A model generated the notes under the pieces. It was not told the DNA's origin and did no database searches. It worked only from the letters and a program-made list of their open reading frames with translations. From Lonicera japonica (lineage: Eukaryota; Streptophyta; Magnoliopsida; Dipsacales; Caprifoliaceae): a DNA stretch of 64,000 nt. Numbering within the stretch: the first letter of the stretch is position 1; each line of letters starts with the position of its first letter. The stretch is from contig CM038469.1 of assembly GCA_021464415.1 (NCBI GenBank), forward strand, positions 15,912,501 through 15,976,500. The letters are read 5' to 3'. A program made the translations under genes and the position numbers. Shown here piece by piece: positions 47,917-59,697 of this stretch.

Positions 47917-50423
47917 ATGGAGAATTTGGTCATTAAAGTAGGTGAAATGGTGGATAATAATGCTAATTTAGAGTTAGACTTGGATGAAAATAGTTTGATA
48001 TACACTCCTCAAGTATCAGATGAGCTAAGGCCAAAAAAAGGGCAACAATTCGAGATATTAGATGATGTTGTAACATTCTACAATGCTTATGCGAAAGTGA
48101 GTGGGTTTAGTGTACGGAGTTGGGCAACTAAAAAGGAGCCGGGAAGTGAAGAAATAAGAAGGAAAGAGTATTGTTGTTTTAAACAAGGTAAACCTTCAAT
48201 AATTGCTGATGGTGGAAAAAAAAGACGTCGGGGAAGTTTAGGCGAGGGTTGTACTGCCAAACTTGTAGTTTAAAGTCAAACTCAGAAAAATACTTTGTTA
48301 CTATTTTTAATGAGGGGCACAGTCACCTGCTATCAACCCCATCAAAGGTTTACCTTTTAAGGTCCCATCGTAACGTTTTAGCTGCAACGAAGTCTTTGAC
48401 TAAACAGTTATCTATGGTGAATATACCCCAACATCAACAATATAGTTTTCTTGGAGTGCAATCTGGAGATATAGAAAATATTAGATGCACGCAAAGAGAT
48501 TTGTATAACCATGAAAGGGATATGCGTGCTGATTCGAAGGGGCATGATGGCAAAATATTTTTTTAGTATTTAAAATTAGAACAAGTAAAAAATTCGTCGT
48601 TTACTTTTCAAATCAAGGCCGATGAGGAAAAAAAATTACTCGTTGTTTTTGCTCAGATGCAACTTCAAGGCGAGCTTACAAATTTTATGGTGATGTTGCA
48701 ATATTTGATACTACTTATAACACTAATTGGTATGGCTTGATATTTGCACCAATAATGGGGGTTATCAAACATGGTCAAACAATTGTTTTTACATGTGGAT
48801 TTCTAAATCATGAGAGCGTTAATGATTTTATATGGCTGTTTACTCAATTTTTGGAAAGTATGCCTGATGGTCCCTCGAAGATGATTATTACTGATCAAGA
48901 CCCGGCTATGACTAAGGCATTCCCTCTTATTCTTCCAAATACTTTTCACATGATTTTACGATGCCTTTTTTAATAGGAATTTTTTTAATTATTTCTTTTT
49001 ACAGGTATTGTAGTTGGCATATATTAATGAAATTTTCAGAGAAAATTAATGCAGTCAAGTATGGTATTTATAAGAATGAGTTCTCGGTTTGTATTTGGAA
49101 ATCAGAGACTCCTGAAGAATTTGACTTACAGCGTGCAAATCTTATAAAGAAAAGTGGGTTAGGAGGAAACACGTGGTTGGAAGACATATATAAAATGCAC
49201 TCACGATGGATTCCTGCATATGTTAATCATGTATTTTCAGCTGACATGTCAAGTAGCCAATGAGCGGAAAGTGGTCATGCATTTTTCAAAAAATTTGTTT
49301 CGAAGAGTAATTCATTGGTTGATTTTATGGTACAATTTGGCAGGGGGCTTGCACGCCAACATCATGAAGAGTTGATGGCCGATCACAAAGATATAATCGA
49401 GAAGCCTAAAATTCGAGTAAATCATGACTTTTTGTTGCAAATGGTTAATATTTAGACATATGCAATGTATTTCAAGTTGGAGGATGAAGTGTGTGACAAC
49501 TTTAGATACATGTTCACATTTGTTACGGAAACTAGTGTGCTTCGTGTGTATCAAGTTCAAAGAAAGAATGTCGAAACAAGTAAAGTCCGCGAAATCGTGT
49601 ATAACAAGGACTTAGATTTTGCTACTTGTAGTTGTAGAAAGTTTGAAAGTGTTGAAATCCCATGTAAGCACGTCATAGCATATTTGATGAAATTCTTTGA
49701 TCTTCTTAAGCTGCCCGATAAATACATCTTGAAAAGGTGGACCAAGTCTGCAAAATCGGAGACAAGGGTTGATGATAAAGGTGTGCATATAGCTGATAAT
49801 AGTTCTTATGTGTTGCTGCGGAGTCAATTTATCCAATCGTCTTTGGATTTAGTTAATAAGGCCCTAGTATGTGAAGAAACAAGGCAGATGTTTACTGATG
49901 GATTACGTAGCATTAATATGCAAATCGATTAATTTATTAGTAGCCGTATAGGTGTAAATGCATCCATTGAGAAAAATAATCCAAGAGGTACTAATCCAAT
50001 AGGTGATGGTACTAGTGCGCGTGCTTCTTGTAATCCAATAGGTGATGTTACTAGTGCGCTTGCTTCTGGTAATCCAATAGGTAGTAATCAAATTAATTAC
50101 AATGAGCCCGATCTAGTGCGAGCAAAAGGGTGCGGCAAAAGGCTTAAAGAAGGAAAAGAGAAGGCAATGGCGAGGGCCAAAAGTAAAAAAGTTAGACGTT
50201 GCCATGGGTGTGGTAAAGTGGGCCAAGCACACGATAAACGAAATTGTCCGGCACTTACCAATCCGTAAGAAATAATTCATTTTTTCATTTATGTTGTATT
50301 ATTTTTCACATAGTAGTAGCAATCTTGATTTTTCTCATTTTTCTTTAATGTAGGTTTTCCATGTGCGATGATACAAATTTGGAAGAGGGTAATGAGTCGT
50401 CAACGGATGATGGAGATTGTTGA
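47917..50423 (+). pseudogene. FAR1/MuDR-type transposase, decayed
   Basis: Related to MULE transposases from which FHY3/FAR1 regulators derive. In order: a FAR1 DNA-binding domain from ATG 47917 (FYNAYAKVSGFSVR; CTAKLVV), with a frame change near 48250-48273; an interval ending at a TAG (48564-48566); a MULE catalytic core with FDTTYNTN and ITDQDPAM; CSWH near 49010; a SWIM zinc finger (CSCRKFESVEIPCKHVIAYL, near 49628-49690); and a C-terminal zinc knuckle (CHGCGKVGQAHDKRNC, near 50200-50250). A GTAAGA donor at 50265 and TAG acceptor at 50351-50353 add a short last exon ending in acidic residues and TGA (50421-50423). In-frame stops at 49261 and 49453 and other frame changes show inactivity. 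A 57-bp insertion near 48950-49005 may be a damaged intron. Confidence 0.85.
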
Positions 50424-50449
50424 ATGATAATGGTTGTATTATTTAAGTT

Positions 50450-50665
50450 GTATTTTGAAATTTTAAGATTGTGTTTTTGAATGACTTAAGTTGTATTATT
50501 TAAGTTTTAAGATGGTGTTTTTGAATGACTTTTGTGGATTGTCAAATGATAATGGTTATATTATTTTAGTTGTATTTTGAAATTTTAAGATTGTGTTTTT
50601 GAATGACTTAAGTTGTATTATTTAAGTTTTAAGATGGTGTTTTTGAACGACTTTTGTGGATTGTT
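50450..50665. repeat. Tandem repeat after the transposase
   Basis: Units built on TTAAGTTGTATTATTTAAG and AAGATGGTGTTTTTGAATGA recur with about 115 bp between equivalent points. Confidence 0.7.
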
Positions 50666-50667
50666 GA

Positions 50668-51150
50668 ATGAGTATTGCTGTGTAAATCTGTTGGTTTTTC
50701 TGCTGCGAATCTGTTGGTACTCTTGCTGTTAATTTCTGCTGCAGGTATTAGATTCTGTTTAGGTGTTATTGCTGCGAAATTTGTGCTAAAATCTGTTAAG
50801 AAAATTTGAATCTGATATTGAGTATTGCTGTGTAAATCTGTTGGTTTTTCTGCTGCGAATCTGTTGGTACTCTTGCTGTTAATTTCTGCTGCAGGTATTA
50901 GATTCTGTTTAGGTGTTATTGCTGCGAAATTTGTGCTAAAATCTGTTGAGAAAATTTGAATCTGATATTGAGTATTGCTGTGTAAATATGTTGGTTTTTC
51001 TGCTGCGAATCTACTGTGTTATTGCTGCGAAATTTGTGCTGAAATCTGTTGAGAAAATTTGAATATGATATTGAGTATTGCTGTGTAAATCTGTCAGTTT
51101 TTCTGCTGCGAATCTGCTGTGTTGTTGCTGCGAAATATTGTCATTAAAAT
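50668..51150. repeat. Tandem array, about 150-bp unit
   Basis: The unit starts GAGTATTGCTGTGTAAATCTG (about 50669, 50819, 50970 and, shortened, 51073) and contains repeated CTGCTGCGAATCTG motifs. The first two units are nearly identical, and the later ones carry deletions. The array lies between the two convergent MULE genes. Confidence 0.8.
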
Positions 51151-51359
51151 CAGTTTTGAATAATTCTTTATAGGAGAATCTGTTGAATATATTGCTACTA
51201 GTGGTGTTTTGAATAATAATACATATTTGTACACCAAATAATCCCAAAATGTCATTATAACAATACTAAAAAAACAACAAATGATTCCAAAATGTCATTT
51301 TATTAAATCCAATTAGATTACATCATGCCTTTTATAGCCAAATAGGTAGACAAGAAAAA

Positions 51360-51680
51360 CTATAAAACAAATATTAACTTCCACAGTACAAATTCACACT
51401 TTGAGTTAACTTCACCAACAACCAAGACGCGCGGCGTATTAGTTTCCTCTAGTGTGGCAATAGTATTTGATGCTTTTTGAATTGACAAAATTTTGCACCA
51501 ACCCAAGAAAGTACTGTATCTTTTCCTTTTGCACGAGTAATATATTCTACCACGATTATTATTCTTATTTGACTTCGGTATTTTCACATCCGCTAATTCT
51601 CCGCAATCGCATTGTTTTAACTTAAATCTAATATCCACTTCAATGGTTGAATTAACCTCCATGGTTGATGAAGAAACCAT
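51360..51680 (-). CDS. GRF-type zinc-finger protein carried by the MULE
   Basis: The 106-residue frame starts with MVSSSTMEV (51680 downward). It contains a GRF zinc finger: CDCGELADVKIPKSNKNNN, then GRIYYSCKRK and FLGWC. GRF fingers are nucleic-acid-binding modules found in some plant proteins of unknown role and in DNA repair proteins. The C-terminal part (about residues 65-106) is unremarkable. It reads toward the transposase from the right TIR, in the position of the second gene of MuDR-type elements. Homologous exons may be missing, because a LINE fragment separates it from the TIR. It could be a captured host fragment. Confidence 0.6.
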   Translation of the reverse strand: MVSSSTMEVNSTIEVDIRFKLKQCDCGELADVKIPKSNKNNNRGRIYYSCKRKRYSTFLGWCKILSIQKASNTIATLEETNTPRVLVVGEVNSKCEFVLWKLIFVL

Positions 51681-51859
51681 CTCAATCTGCCAAATTTCAG
51701 CAATTCAAAATGAATATAGTATCATCAGTTTTAGCCAGATACATCTCAAAATATAAATAGCATAATATATCGAAATACACACAAATAGGAACTTTCAATA
51801 GCAGCTTGATACATGAATTCAGATTTCTTCAATATACACAGGTAGGACATTGAACTATT

Positions 51860-52530
51860 GCTAGAATTAGCTGTGAAATTGATGGCACTTGAAATGGCTT
51901 TAGCTAAAGCAGGGATAGACTGAGGCTTTACTTCTTAAAAAATCCAGGCATTATAGGCTTTCCAAATTTCCCAACACAAAAAGCTAAAAATAATGTCCGC
52001 ATTAATAGGCCCAATACATACCTTCAGGTTCACAATTACACACAGGACACAATGGCTCAGGGACACACTTATGTTTCCAGAGAAGAGACTTGACTGGTAG
52101 AGATTTTTGGCAAAGTTTGGATTGACCAAATTAGAGCTAAAACTTATGGTGGGGAAGAAATAAAGAACTAGACCCTCAATTGATTCCAGAAGGATGGTTG
52201 ACTAAAACCTTGTATCCCTACTTGGTGGATAAAACCCCGTTTATCCAAAAGCCCAACAAGTAAAATCCTCCATACCCGGAGATGCAATCGAAATACTTGC
52301 AATTCTAGAACTAATTTTGGGGGAAAAAATATATTTGATTAAAACAGAATTCCAATTCTGATCCCCTTGCCCGAAAAACTTGTGACATTTTGATATATGA
52401 TTCATTCAAAACTGACGAGAAATCAAGCAACCAAGAATCATCCCAAATGCTGATAGAGTTCTCATTCCTAACCAACCATACACAATTATCCTTAAGAACC
52501 ATTTGGCTCACCAAAACACGCCCAAACACA
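51860..52530 (-). pseudogene. LINE 3' fragment inside the MULE
   Basis: Minus-strand pieces match the end of LINE ORF2: a segment with VLKDNCVWLVRNENSISIWD (near 52430-52500), and further on WKHKCVPEPLCPVC-like sequence and a CWEIWKAYNAWIF block (near 51940). These are typical of the region after the reverse transcriptase, including the zf-RVT finger. Stops break the frame. It belongs to a different copy from the LINE at 53100-58330, since the equivalent region is also present there. Confidence 0.55.
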
Positions 52531-52554
52531 CATAATAACCCAAGTTCAACACCA

Positions 52555-53056
52555 CAAAAATTCAAATGCACAAAAAATTCAAAATTCAAGCCCACGTATT
52601 TTGAAAAAACTAAGAAAAAGTAGAAAAAACTCAGTTCCTATCAATGAATGTCAAACCAAACCCTAGAATTTTATATCGTAAAAAGTAAGAGGGGGAGAGA
52701 GAGAGCTTACGACGAATTTGGTAAGCCAAATGCATGAATTTGGTGATGCTTACAAGCTCGCGGGAGTGAAACCGTAGAGAGAGAGCCATTGCATTGTGTA
52801 TTTGAGAGAGAATGAAAGCTTTCGAGAGGGACAAAAATGAGGAAGAGAGTGCAACTGAGAGTTGAGAGGGAGAGAAAGTGCACGTTCTAAGAGAGAGAAG
52901 CTGAGAGTTATTTTTAGCTTGCTTCTTTCTTTCTTTTTTTAAACATTAAGCTTCTACTTTCCCTGTTTGGTTGCTGGTCTAGCGTGGCTGGCTTTTCGGA
53001 AATATCAGTGGTACGTACAATTTCGACCGTATTAAATAGGAACTGATAATATAGTA
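52555..53056 (-). repeat. Right TIR of the MULE
   Basis: Inverted counterpart of the left TIR. The outermost part carries GGAACTGATAATATAGTATA, and a TA microsatellite (53059-53078) follows immediately. Confidence 0.8.
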
Positions 53057-53099
53057 TAGATATATATATATATATACATGCTTTTCTTTTTTGATAGGA

Positions 53100-56000
53100 A
53101 GCCAAACAATTTTACTATTGAAAAACGGAAACATAACAAAATAAGCTGCACACTAGCGGATAGGGCATTCGCTAAAACATCTGTTACCAAAACATCAAAA
53201 TAAAAAGAAATTAAACATCATAGCCCAACTTTTAATCTAAGAAACTACTACTATCCAAATCAAAAAGAAAACAATTTGCACTATCAAATATCTTCGATGC
53301 TCTAGCCCATAATCCAATAAGAAATTGAGTATGGCTCCAAATCTCCTCAAAACTGCAGGTTTTATCTTCAAATACCTTCTTATTTCTCTCCATCCAAATT
53401 AACCAAGCCAGGGCCAACAAAGCAAACCTCCAAATAACTTTTATCCGCATGTTATTGTGACCCAAATCCCACCTTATAACTATAAAGTCATCCCATTTCT
53501 GAGGAAAAACTCCCACTACTCCAAATAGGTCGATAATCTTTGTACACGTCTCACGAGCAAATTTACAATGTAGAAAAATGTGGTCAATACTTTCTACATT
53601 ATTCCTACAAAGGATGCACCACGAGGGAGATAAATACATATAAGGCCTTCTCAATTGAATTTGGTCACATGTTTTCGCTTTCCCCAAAGAAGCAAGCCAA
53701 GCAAAAACCTTGATTTTGGAAGGTACACCACTTTTCCATATGATATTGGATTGAGGAAAATGTAACATAAGAGAAGGCTGCGAAAGAATCTCAAAATATG
53801 ATTTACATGAGAATCCACCCGAATGTTGACCCACCCAAACTCTTTTATCAGAAGAATTAGAATTAAGATTCACGCTATTAACAATGTTTAGTAACAAGAT
53901 GAGATCATTACACTCCCTATCATTGAAGTTCTTAGAGAAACTTAAATCCCATGAGTGATTGAGTTGAGAAGACCAAGATAAAATTGAATGAATTGTCATA
54001 TTGCGATTATGGGCAAATTGGCAAAGACGGGGAAATGACTTTTTTAAAGGGTAATTACCCACCCATATATCTTCCCAAAAATGAATCCTATCTCCTTTCC
54101 CAACCACTAATTTTTTATGTTTTCCACAAAACTATTCCATCATTTCGCTATTGATTTCCACGGAGATCAAAGAGAGGCTTTAGTATCCACATTTGCATCC
54201 CACCCATTTAAATGAGAACCAAGTATACTTGCAATAATTGCATGCCAAAGAAAGTCTCCTTCCAATGGAAATCTCCGTATCCATTTACCGAGCAAAGCCA
54301 AGTTTCTTTTGATTATGTTCCCCACTCCATGACCCCCATATTTTTTAAATTTAGACACTAACTCCCATTTAACTAAGCGGTCCCTCTTCCCTTCCCCTTT
54401 CCCTTCCCAAAAAAAATCTCTCATCAATTTCTCTAACCTCAATGCCGGTTTGGATGGAATTTTTAAAATTGATAAGAAATAAATGGGAATACTCCCCAAC
54501 ATCGATTGGATCAAAACCAACCTAGATGACGAAATGCTTTTCCAGCAATAATGTTTTTCCTCATATTAATTTTCAATCCCGACACTATAGAAAATAAGTC
54601 TAAAATCCCCCACCAAATTGTTTATAGATTTAACCTTAGATGATACGAAAAAAAATGCTATCATCTGCAAACTACAACTGAGAAATTCTAATTTTGTCAT
54701 TCCCCACCTCGAATGCTTCAATCAAATCTTTATCGCTCGCTCTTTTCATCAATCTACTCAATACATCCTCTACCAAGATGAAAAACAATGGAGATAGTGG
54801 ATGATCACCTTGTCGAACTTTTCAAGATGCACCAAAATGATCCCTCGGTTTGCCATTGATAACGATCAAAAATTTTACCGAAGACAAGCATCCTTTACTC
54901 CACTTTCTCCATCTAATCGTAAATCCTTTCCTTTTTAAAACAAAGTCTAAGAGCTCCAAACTTATGTGATCATACGCTTTTTTGAAACCAATTTTAAAAA
55001 CAATCCCCTCTTTCTTTTTCGCTCTATACTCCTCAATATTGGACTTCATTTGCTATCAAAACCAAAAACAAAAACAAAATTTGCCTATCCTGGACAAAGG
55101 CACCTTAAGATAAATCAATTGTCTCTCCCAACACTTCTGTTAATCTTAACGATATCACTTTTGCCAAAATTTTATACAATGAAGAAACCAAGCTTATAGG
55201 TCTAAAATCATTTATAAAAATAAAGTTAAGCTTTTTTGGTATCAAACAAATGAATGTAGCGTTCGTTCTAGCATTCACCATCGCATTGTCAAAATATTCA
55301 TTGAAAACTCTAGTTATGTTTTCCCTAATAACCTCCCACCCCTCTTGCAAGGCACTTATTGAAAATCCATCCAGACCAGGTGCCTTCTCACCATTGCATA
55401 AAAAAAGTGCTATCTTAATCTCTTCCTCTTCAAAAGGTCTTTCTAATTTTTCTTTACTCTCCCTGCAAATACCGAACCACTCTAATCCTTCAATTCCAAA
55501 TTTTCATTCCTCCTCACCATTGTATAACTTCTCAAAGAAATTCGTTATCACTATCATTATATCTTCCTCCGACTGAATTACTTCTCCGTCCAAATTTTCA
55601 ATTTTGTTAATCAAGTTTTTCGCATTCCTCCCGCTTGCAATTCTATGAAATAATTTAGAGTTATTATCCCATTCAATGAATCCTTTGACTCTAGCGTTTT
55701 AATTCCAAGAGGTTAGCTACTCCAATCATTTTTTCAACTCTCCTCATTCTATCCTTCTGGCCTCATCTAAGATTCCTTGAATCTCACACTAATCTAAATC
55801 CCATATCCAATTTAAGATTGCATTATTTTCCACTCTAACATCACCAAAAATCTCTTTATTCCATTTCTTTATTTCCCCCTTTACCTACTTTAATTTTTTT
55901 CATAAATTTAAACCCCTCCCACCCACTATGTTCACTACTTTCTCACCATTATTTGAATTTACTCTTAAATCCCTTGTCCTTAAGCCACATATTCTCGAAT

Positions 56001-58330
56001 CGAAATGGACTAGGCCCTTATTTAAAATTATTGGTGTCCAATATAATTGGACAATGGTTCGAGGTAGCTCTTGCTAGTGCCTCTTGTCTTACCAACTGAC
56101 ACATGTCTTCCCAACCCATAATGAACAAAAATAGATCAATTCTAGAACAGGCTAAACGCTTATTCATATTAGACCAAGTGTACTTTGTGTTATTTAGAGC
56201 AATGTCCCTCAACCTTGTCTCTTTAATGAAGGAGTCAAAATCTCTCATACACCGTGTAATATTCCTGCCACCTTTTAATTTTTCTGATGTGTATCTCATT
56301 ACATTGAAATCTCCACCAATACACCATCTCTCTCCACATAATCCATACAACCCGACTAATTCCTCCCATAAATCTTTCCTCTCCTTTCAATTACACAGCC
56401 CATAAATCCCGAAGAACCACACACCTCCCCTTCCCCTGTTGGGCGTAATAGAACTGAAACCGAGTACATTCCTTCGGTACATTCCTAACAGAACATCAAT
56501 CCCCCTAAATACTCTAATATCACACATTACAAGTATCCCACCCGATCCACCAACCGATGGTAAATACACCCACTCTTTAAACCTAGTACCCCATGTACGA
56601 CCTACCAATTTCTTTTCAATTATTTCTTTCTTAGTTTCCTACAATATTACTATATGTGGCTTCTCTTTGCACAATATTTCTTTAATGACCTTTTTTTTAT
56701 CCTTCCCCACCCATCAAACCTTTAATATTCCAGCTTAGTAACTTCATTTAAAACCATCAATAATATTTCATTTAATATTACTATGTTGGTATTGATGCCA
56801 TCATGACCTGTAGTTGACCCCATCCCCGAATTGTAGTGTGTGACTGCTGAAAAGTTTGGAAAAGTGGTGTAGTCTTCTTTACTATGTGAGCTTGGCTGCC
56901 TATCTACTTCTTGTGAGTTGTGACGCTCATTCAATAAAGAAAGACTTCCATTTTCTTCAAATAATTTGCACATCCTTTCGATCGGGTCCAAGGCTGAATA
57001 CGAGTCAATCTCTGTCACGTATTCTTCCTCTTCACTCTCTTCGGCTATGTCCTCCCCGCTTGCTAATGACCCTGGGATTTGAGACTAGCAAATCCTCGTC
57101 AGCTTGCATACCTTTAAACTTGTACGGAGTACACTCAAGGTTTTCTGTTAAATCGATGGTTATATCACGAACTTCTTCCTCTTTGTTATTTTCATTCTCT
57201 GCTAAATCTTTATCCACATCCTCCACTTGATTTTATCTCTACTTCTTTGTTTTAAGCCCAACTCTATTGTACAAGCATCTTTCTCTTTTGGGACCAAATG
57301 AAAATGATTTTATGTGCCCGTGGTAGCATTTGTTTAGTCAAACCCACTACAAAAAGAGTCCATCCTTCAATGTTGAAAAGACTTTTTCAATACTCACTAT
57401 GTTTTGCCATGATTTATCACCTACCTTTTCCTTATTCATTGGGCGTAGCTGGTAAATATTTTCGGTGTCATTCGGTTGCATCTTGCCATGCACCACCTTT
57501 TCCACATGATTATCTGTTGCATCTTTCCATCTCTTAATTAATTATTCCTCTACCACTTCCGTCCACCTCCCTATCCAGTTCTTCGTCTTCTCCAGAAAGA
57601 TTGATGACACATCGTTAAAATTCTTCCAAATCCAGTGACCTCCTTTGAGAGTTTTGATTGGCAAGGTTAAGTTTTGAAATAGCTTTCAATTTGATGGTAA
57701 ATCTATCTTCCCCAACCGCCATGTCAATTTCTGCCAAAATGAATCCACTACCATTGCCCTTAACCTTAATTCTTGCATTAAAGATTTGTTGCATATGCTC
57801 TGTTCTATGATCTAGTTGCATTAGCCCTCCACATTTGTCCTCGATTACTTCAAAAATATCTCTTGTCCACCATTTTAATAGGTGGTCCTCCACCTCTATC
57901 CAACCCCCCGAGCATGAAAATTTCTTGTTTAACGAGACATATGCTTGGTTCCATCCCTAGAATCATACCGTAAATGGGCCTTTGATGAATAATAATCCTT
58001 TCCTACCAAAGAATTTTGCTTCCTCCATATTCTTACAATAGAGTACCGCCTTATCCGGTTGAAAGGGATGAAAGACAATATTCTTATTATATAGTTTGTT
58101 TATAGAGTCATGTATGTCCTTCCACTTATCCCATAATCTCTCCCTTGTGCATACAACCACAATATTCCAGTCTTTGAATTCCCCAAATTATCATCCCTTT
58201 GTACCTCCCCTGTTTTTAGCCACCTTTTTTGAAGTAATAACCTTTTGTGAACACCCCATATTGCGATCCTCGCAAGAATCCTGATCTCTAAGAAAATGAA
58301 CATGCATACATGCACGAGAATTCATAAATG
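53100..58330 (-). pseudogene. L1-type LINE (ORF1 and EN-RT-zf-RVT ORF2), decayed
   Basis: All pieces are on the minus strand in the order expected of a plant L1. ORF1-like DUF4283 region (57615-58160) has LLKWWTRDIFEVIEDKCGGL. An apurinic endonuclease region (56018-56608) has WCIGGDFNVMR, RLRDIALNNTKYTWSN and SNHCPIIL. The reverse transcriptase is in fragments: 55105-55350 (NATFICLIPKK, DFRPISLVSSLYKILAKVIS), 54822-55049 (FKKAYDHISLELLDFVL, CLSSVKF) and 54167-54520. A 3' part (53232-54107) contains GKGDRIHFWEDIWVG and a zf-RVT finger (WCILCRNNVESIDHIFLHC). The YADD-equivalent segment is not intact. Numerous stops and frameshifts make it inactive. The 5' end is not sharply defined. Confidence 0.85.
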
Positions 58331-58339
58331 CATACATAC

Positions 58340-59697
58340 TATGTATGTAATACAGGTCAAAAAAGAAAGCCAAAAGGACACCCGGACAAAAAGTTTCGTG
58401 AATTACCAGAAACTACCGGAATTGAAAACAGTAAAATCTTGTGAGTATTTTCACAAAGAGATTTCTTGATCATTCTCAAACTTTGAGGGTTATGAGATAG
58501 TGCCATAAGGAGTTACATACTCGAAAATCAGCTCGATCCAACGGTCGGATCTCTAGGAATTCAGAAAACCCATATTTCATTTTGGATAATCAAATGGAGG
58601 CCTTGAAGAACTCCAATCAACGTCAAATTCGGATACAAAATAGAAGACATTTGGAGGCAAAACATATTAAAATTTAAAGATAATCGAAAGGCTACAAGAT
58701 CACTTGTCGTACGACAAGTGAGTTTGTCGTATGCAAGTACCTTTCCTAAGCAGTAAAAACTCTTCGTACCAATCAGAGAAAGCAGAATCCTTCCCGAACT
58801 TCGATCGGCCTCCAATTTTTATAGGGTCTATAAGACTTCTATTTACAATACATATTCAAAAACTAGCATTATCCAACAGTTACAACTTCACTTGTTGTAC
58901 GACAAGTGAGCTTGTCAGATGCAAGTACCTTTCTTACACGGGAAAAGCTCTTCGTACCAATCAAAGTAAATAGAGTCCTTACAGAACTCTGATTGGCCTC
59001 AAATTGTGCTAAGGTCTAGAAGACTTCTATTTCTAATACATATCCAAAAATCAGCATTATCCAATGGCTACAATTTCACTTGTCGTACGCAAGTTCCTTT
59101 CTTACACGAGAAAAACTCTTCGTACCAATCAGAGTAAACAGAGTCCTTCCAGGACTCCAATCGGCCTCAAATTTTTATAAGGTCTATAAGACTTCTATTT
59201 CCACTACATATCCAAATATTAGCATTATCAAACGGCTACAATTTCACTTGTCATACGACAAGTGAGCTTGTCATACGCAAGTACCTTTCCTACGCGGGAA
59301 AAACTCTTCGTACCAATAAGACCAAACATAGTCCTTCCTGAACTCCAATCGGCTTCAAATTTTGACAGAGTCTAGAAGACTTCTATTAACAATAATATCC
59401 AAAAATCAGCATTATCCAACGATGGAAAGGCTTTGCGATAAGCTTCTAGAGTGCTGGTTGCAATTTATTTTCTTGCTCTCCAAGTTTTTATAGCTATATA
59501 TAGACCCCACGCCCCTCTATTCACAGTTTTCATCAACAATCACTGGGATTTCGTGGTACACACCAAAAGACTCATATTCTCTTCCTTAAATAGGGCTCAG
59601 GTATATTTTTCTCTCTGCTTTTATTTATTCGTCAGTTTTATAATTCAGACTCTTGTCTGCATAATTACTATCATTTGATAACTTTTCTAAACCCTTT
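58340..59697 (+). mobile_element. Probable LTR remnant with U3 tandem repeats
   Basis: Four diverged units of about 188 bp (see below) are followed by a TATA box (CTATATATAG, 59494-59503) and an unstructured leader-like region. This order, with enhancer-like repeats before a TATA box, is typical of an LTR U3 region. No terminal TG/CA pair, PBS or coding region was found, so the element type is not known. The SIRE-type element at 59698 interrupts it on the right. Confidence 0.4.
58701..59420 (+). repeat. Tandem array of about 188-bp units with palindromes
   Basis: Units start CACTTGT at 58701, 58889, 59077 and 59245. The first contains the perfect 20-bp palindrome CACTTGTCGTACGACAAGTG followed 20 bp later by a degenerate second copy. 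The third unit has lost most of the palindrome. Shared motifs include CTCTTCGTACCAATCAGA, AAGACTTCTATT and AGCATTATCCAA. Confidence 0.85.

Larger units (their letters stand above)
47290..53056. mobile_element. FAR1-type Mutator-like element (MULE) with ~500-bp TIRs
   Basis: The left TIR (about 47290-47800) and right TIR (about 52555-53056) are inverted copies that share long blocks such as GTACGTACCACTGATATTTC (left) and the ATACGTGGGCT segment. A transposase gene reads inward from the left and a GRF zinc-finger ORF reads inward from the right. No convincing 9-bp target duplication was found, so the outer limits are accurate only to a few bases. A LINE fragment (about 51860-52530) is inserted near the right TIR. 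Confidence 0.8.

Noticed and set aside
50668..51150. CRISPR-like array
   Set aside because: Units are contiguous ~150-bp tandem repeats without unique spacers, in plant DNA.
55250..55576. 108-residue plus-strand frame
   Set aside because: Antisense shadow of the LINE reverse transcriptase.
57298..57537. Plus-strand frame in the LINE region
   Set aside because: Antisense of the LINE ORF1/linker; no independent support.
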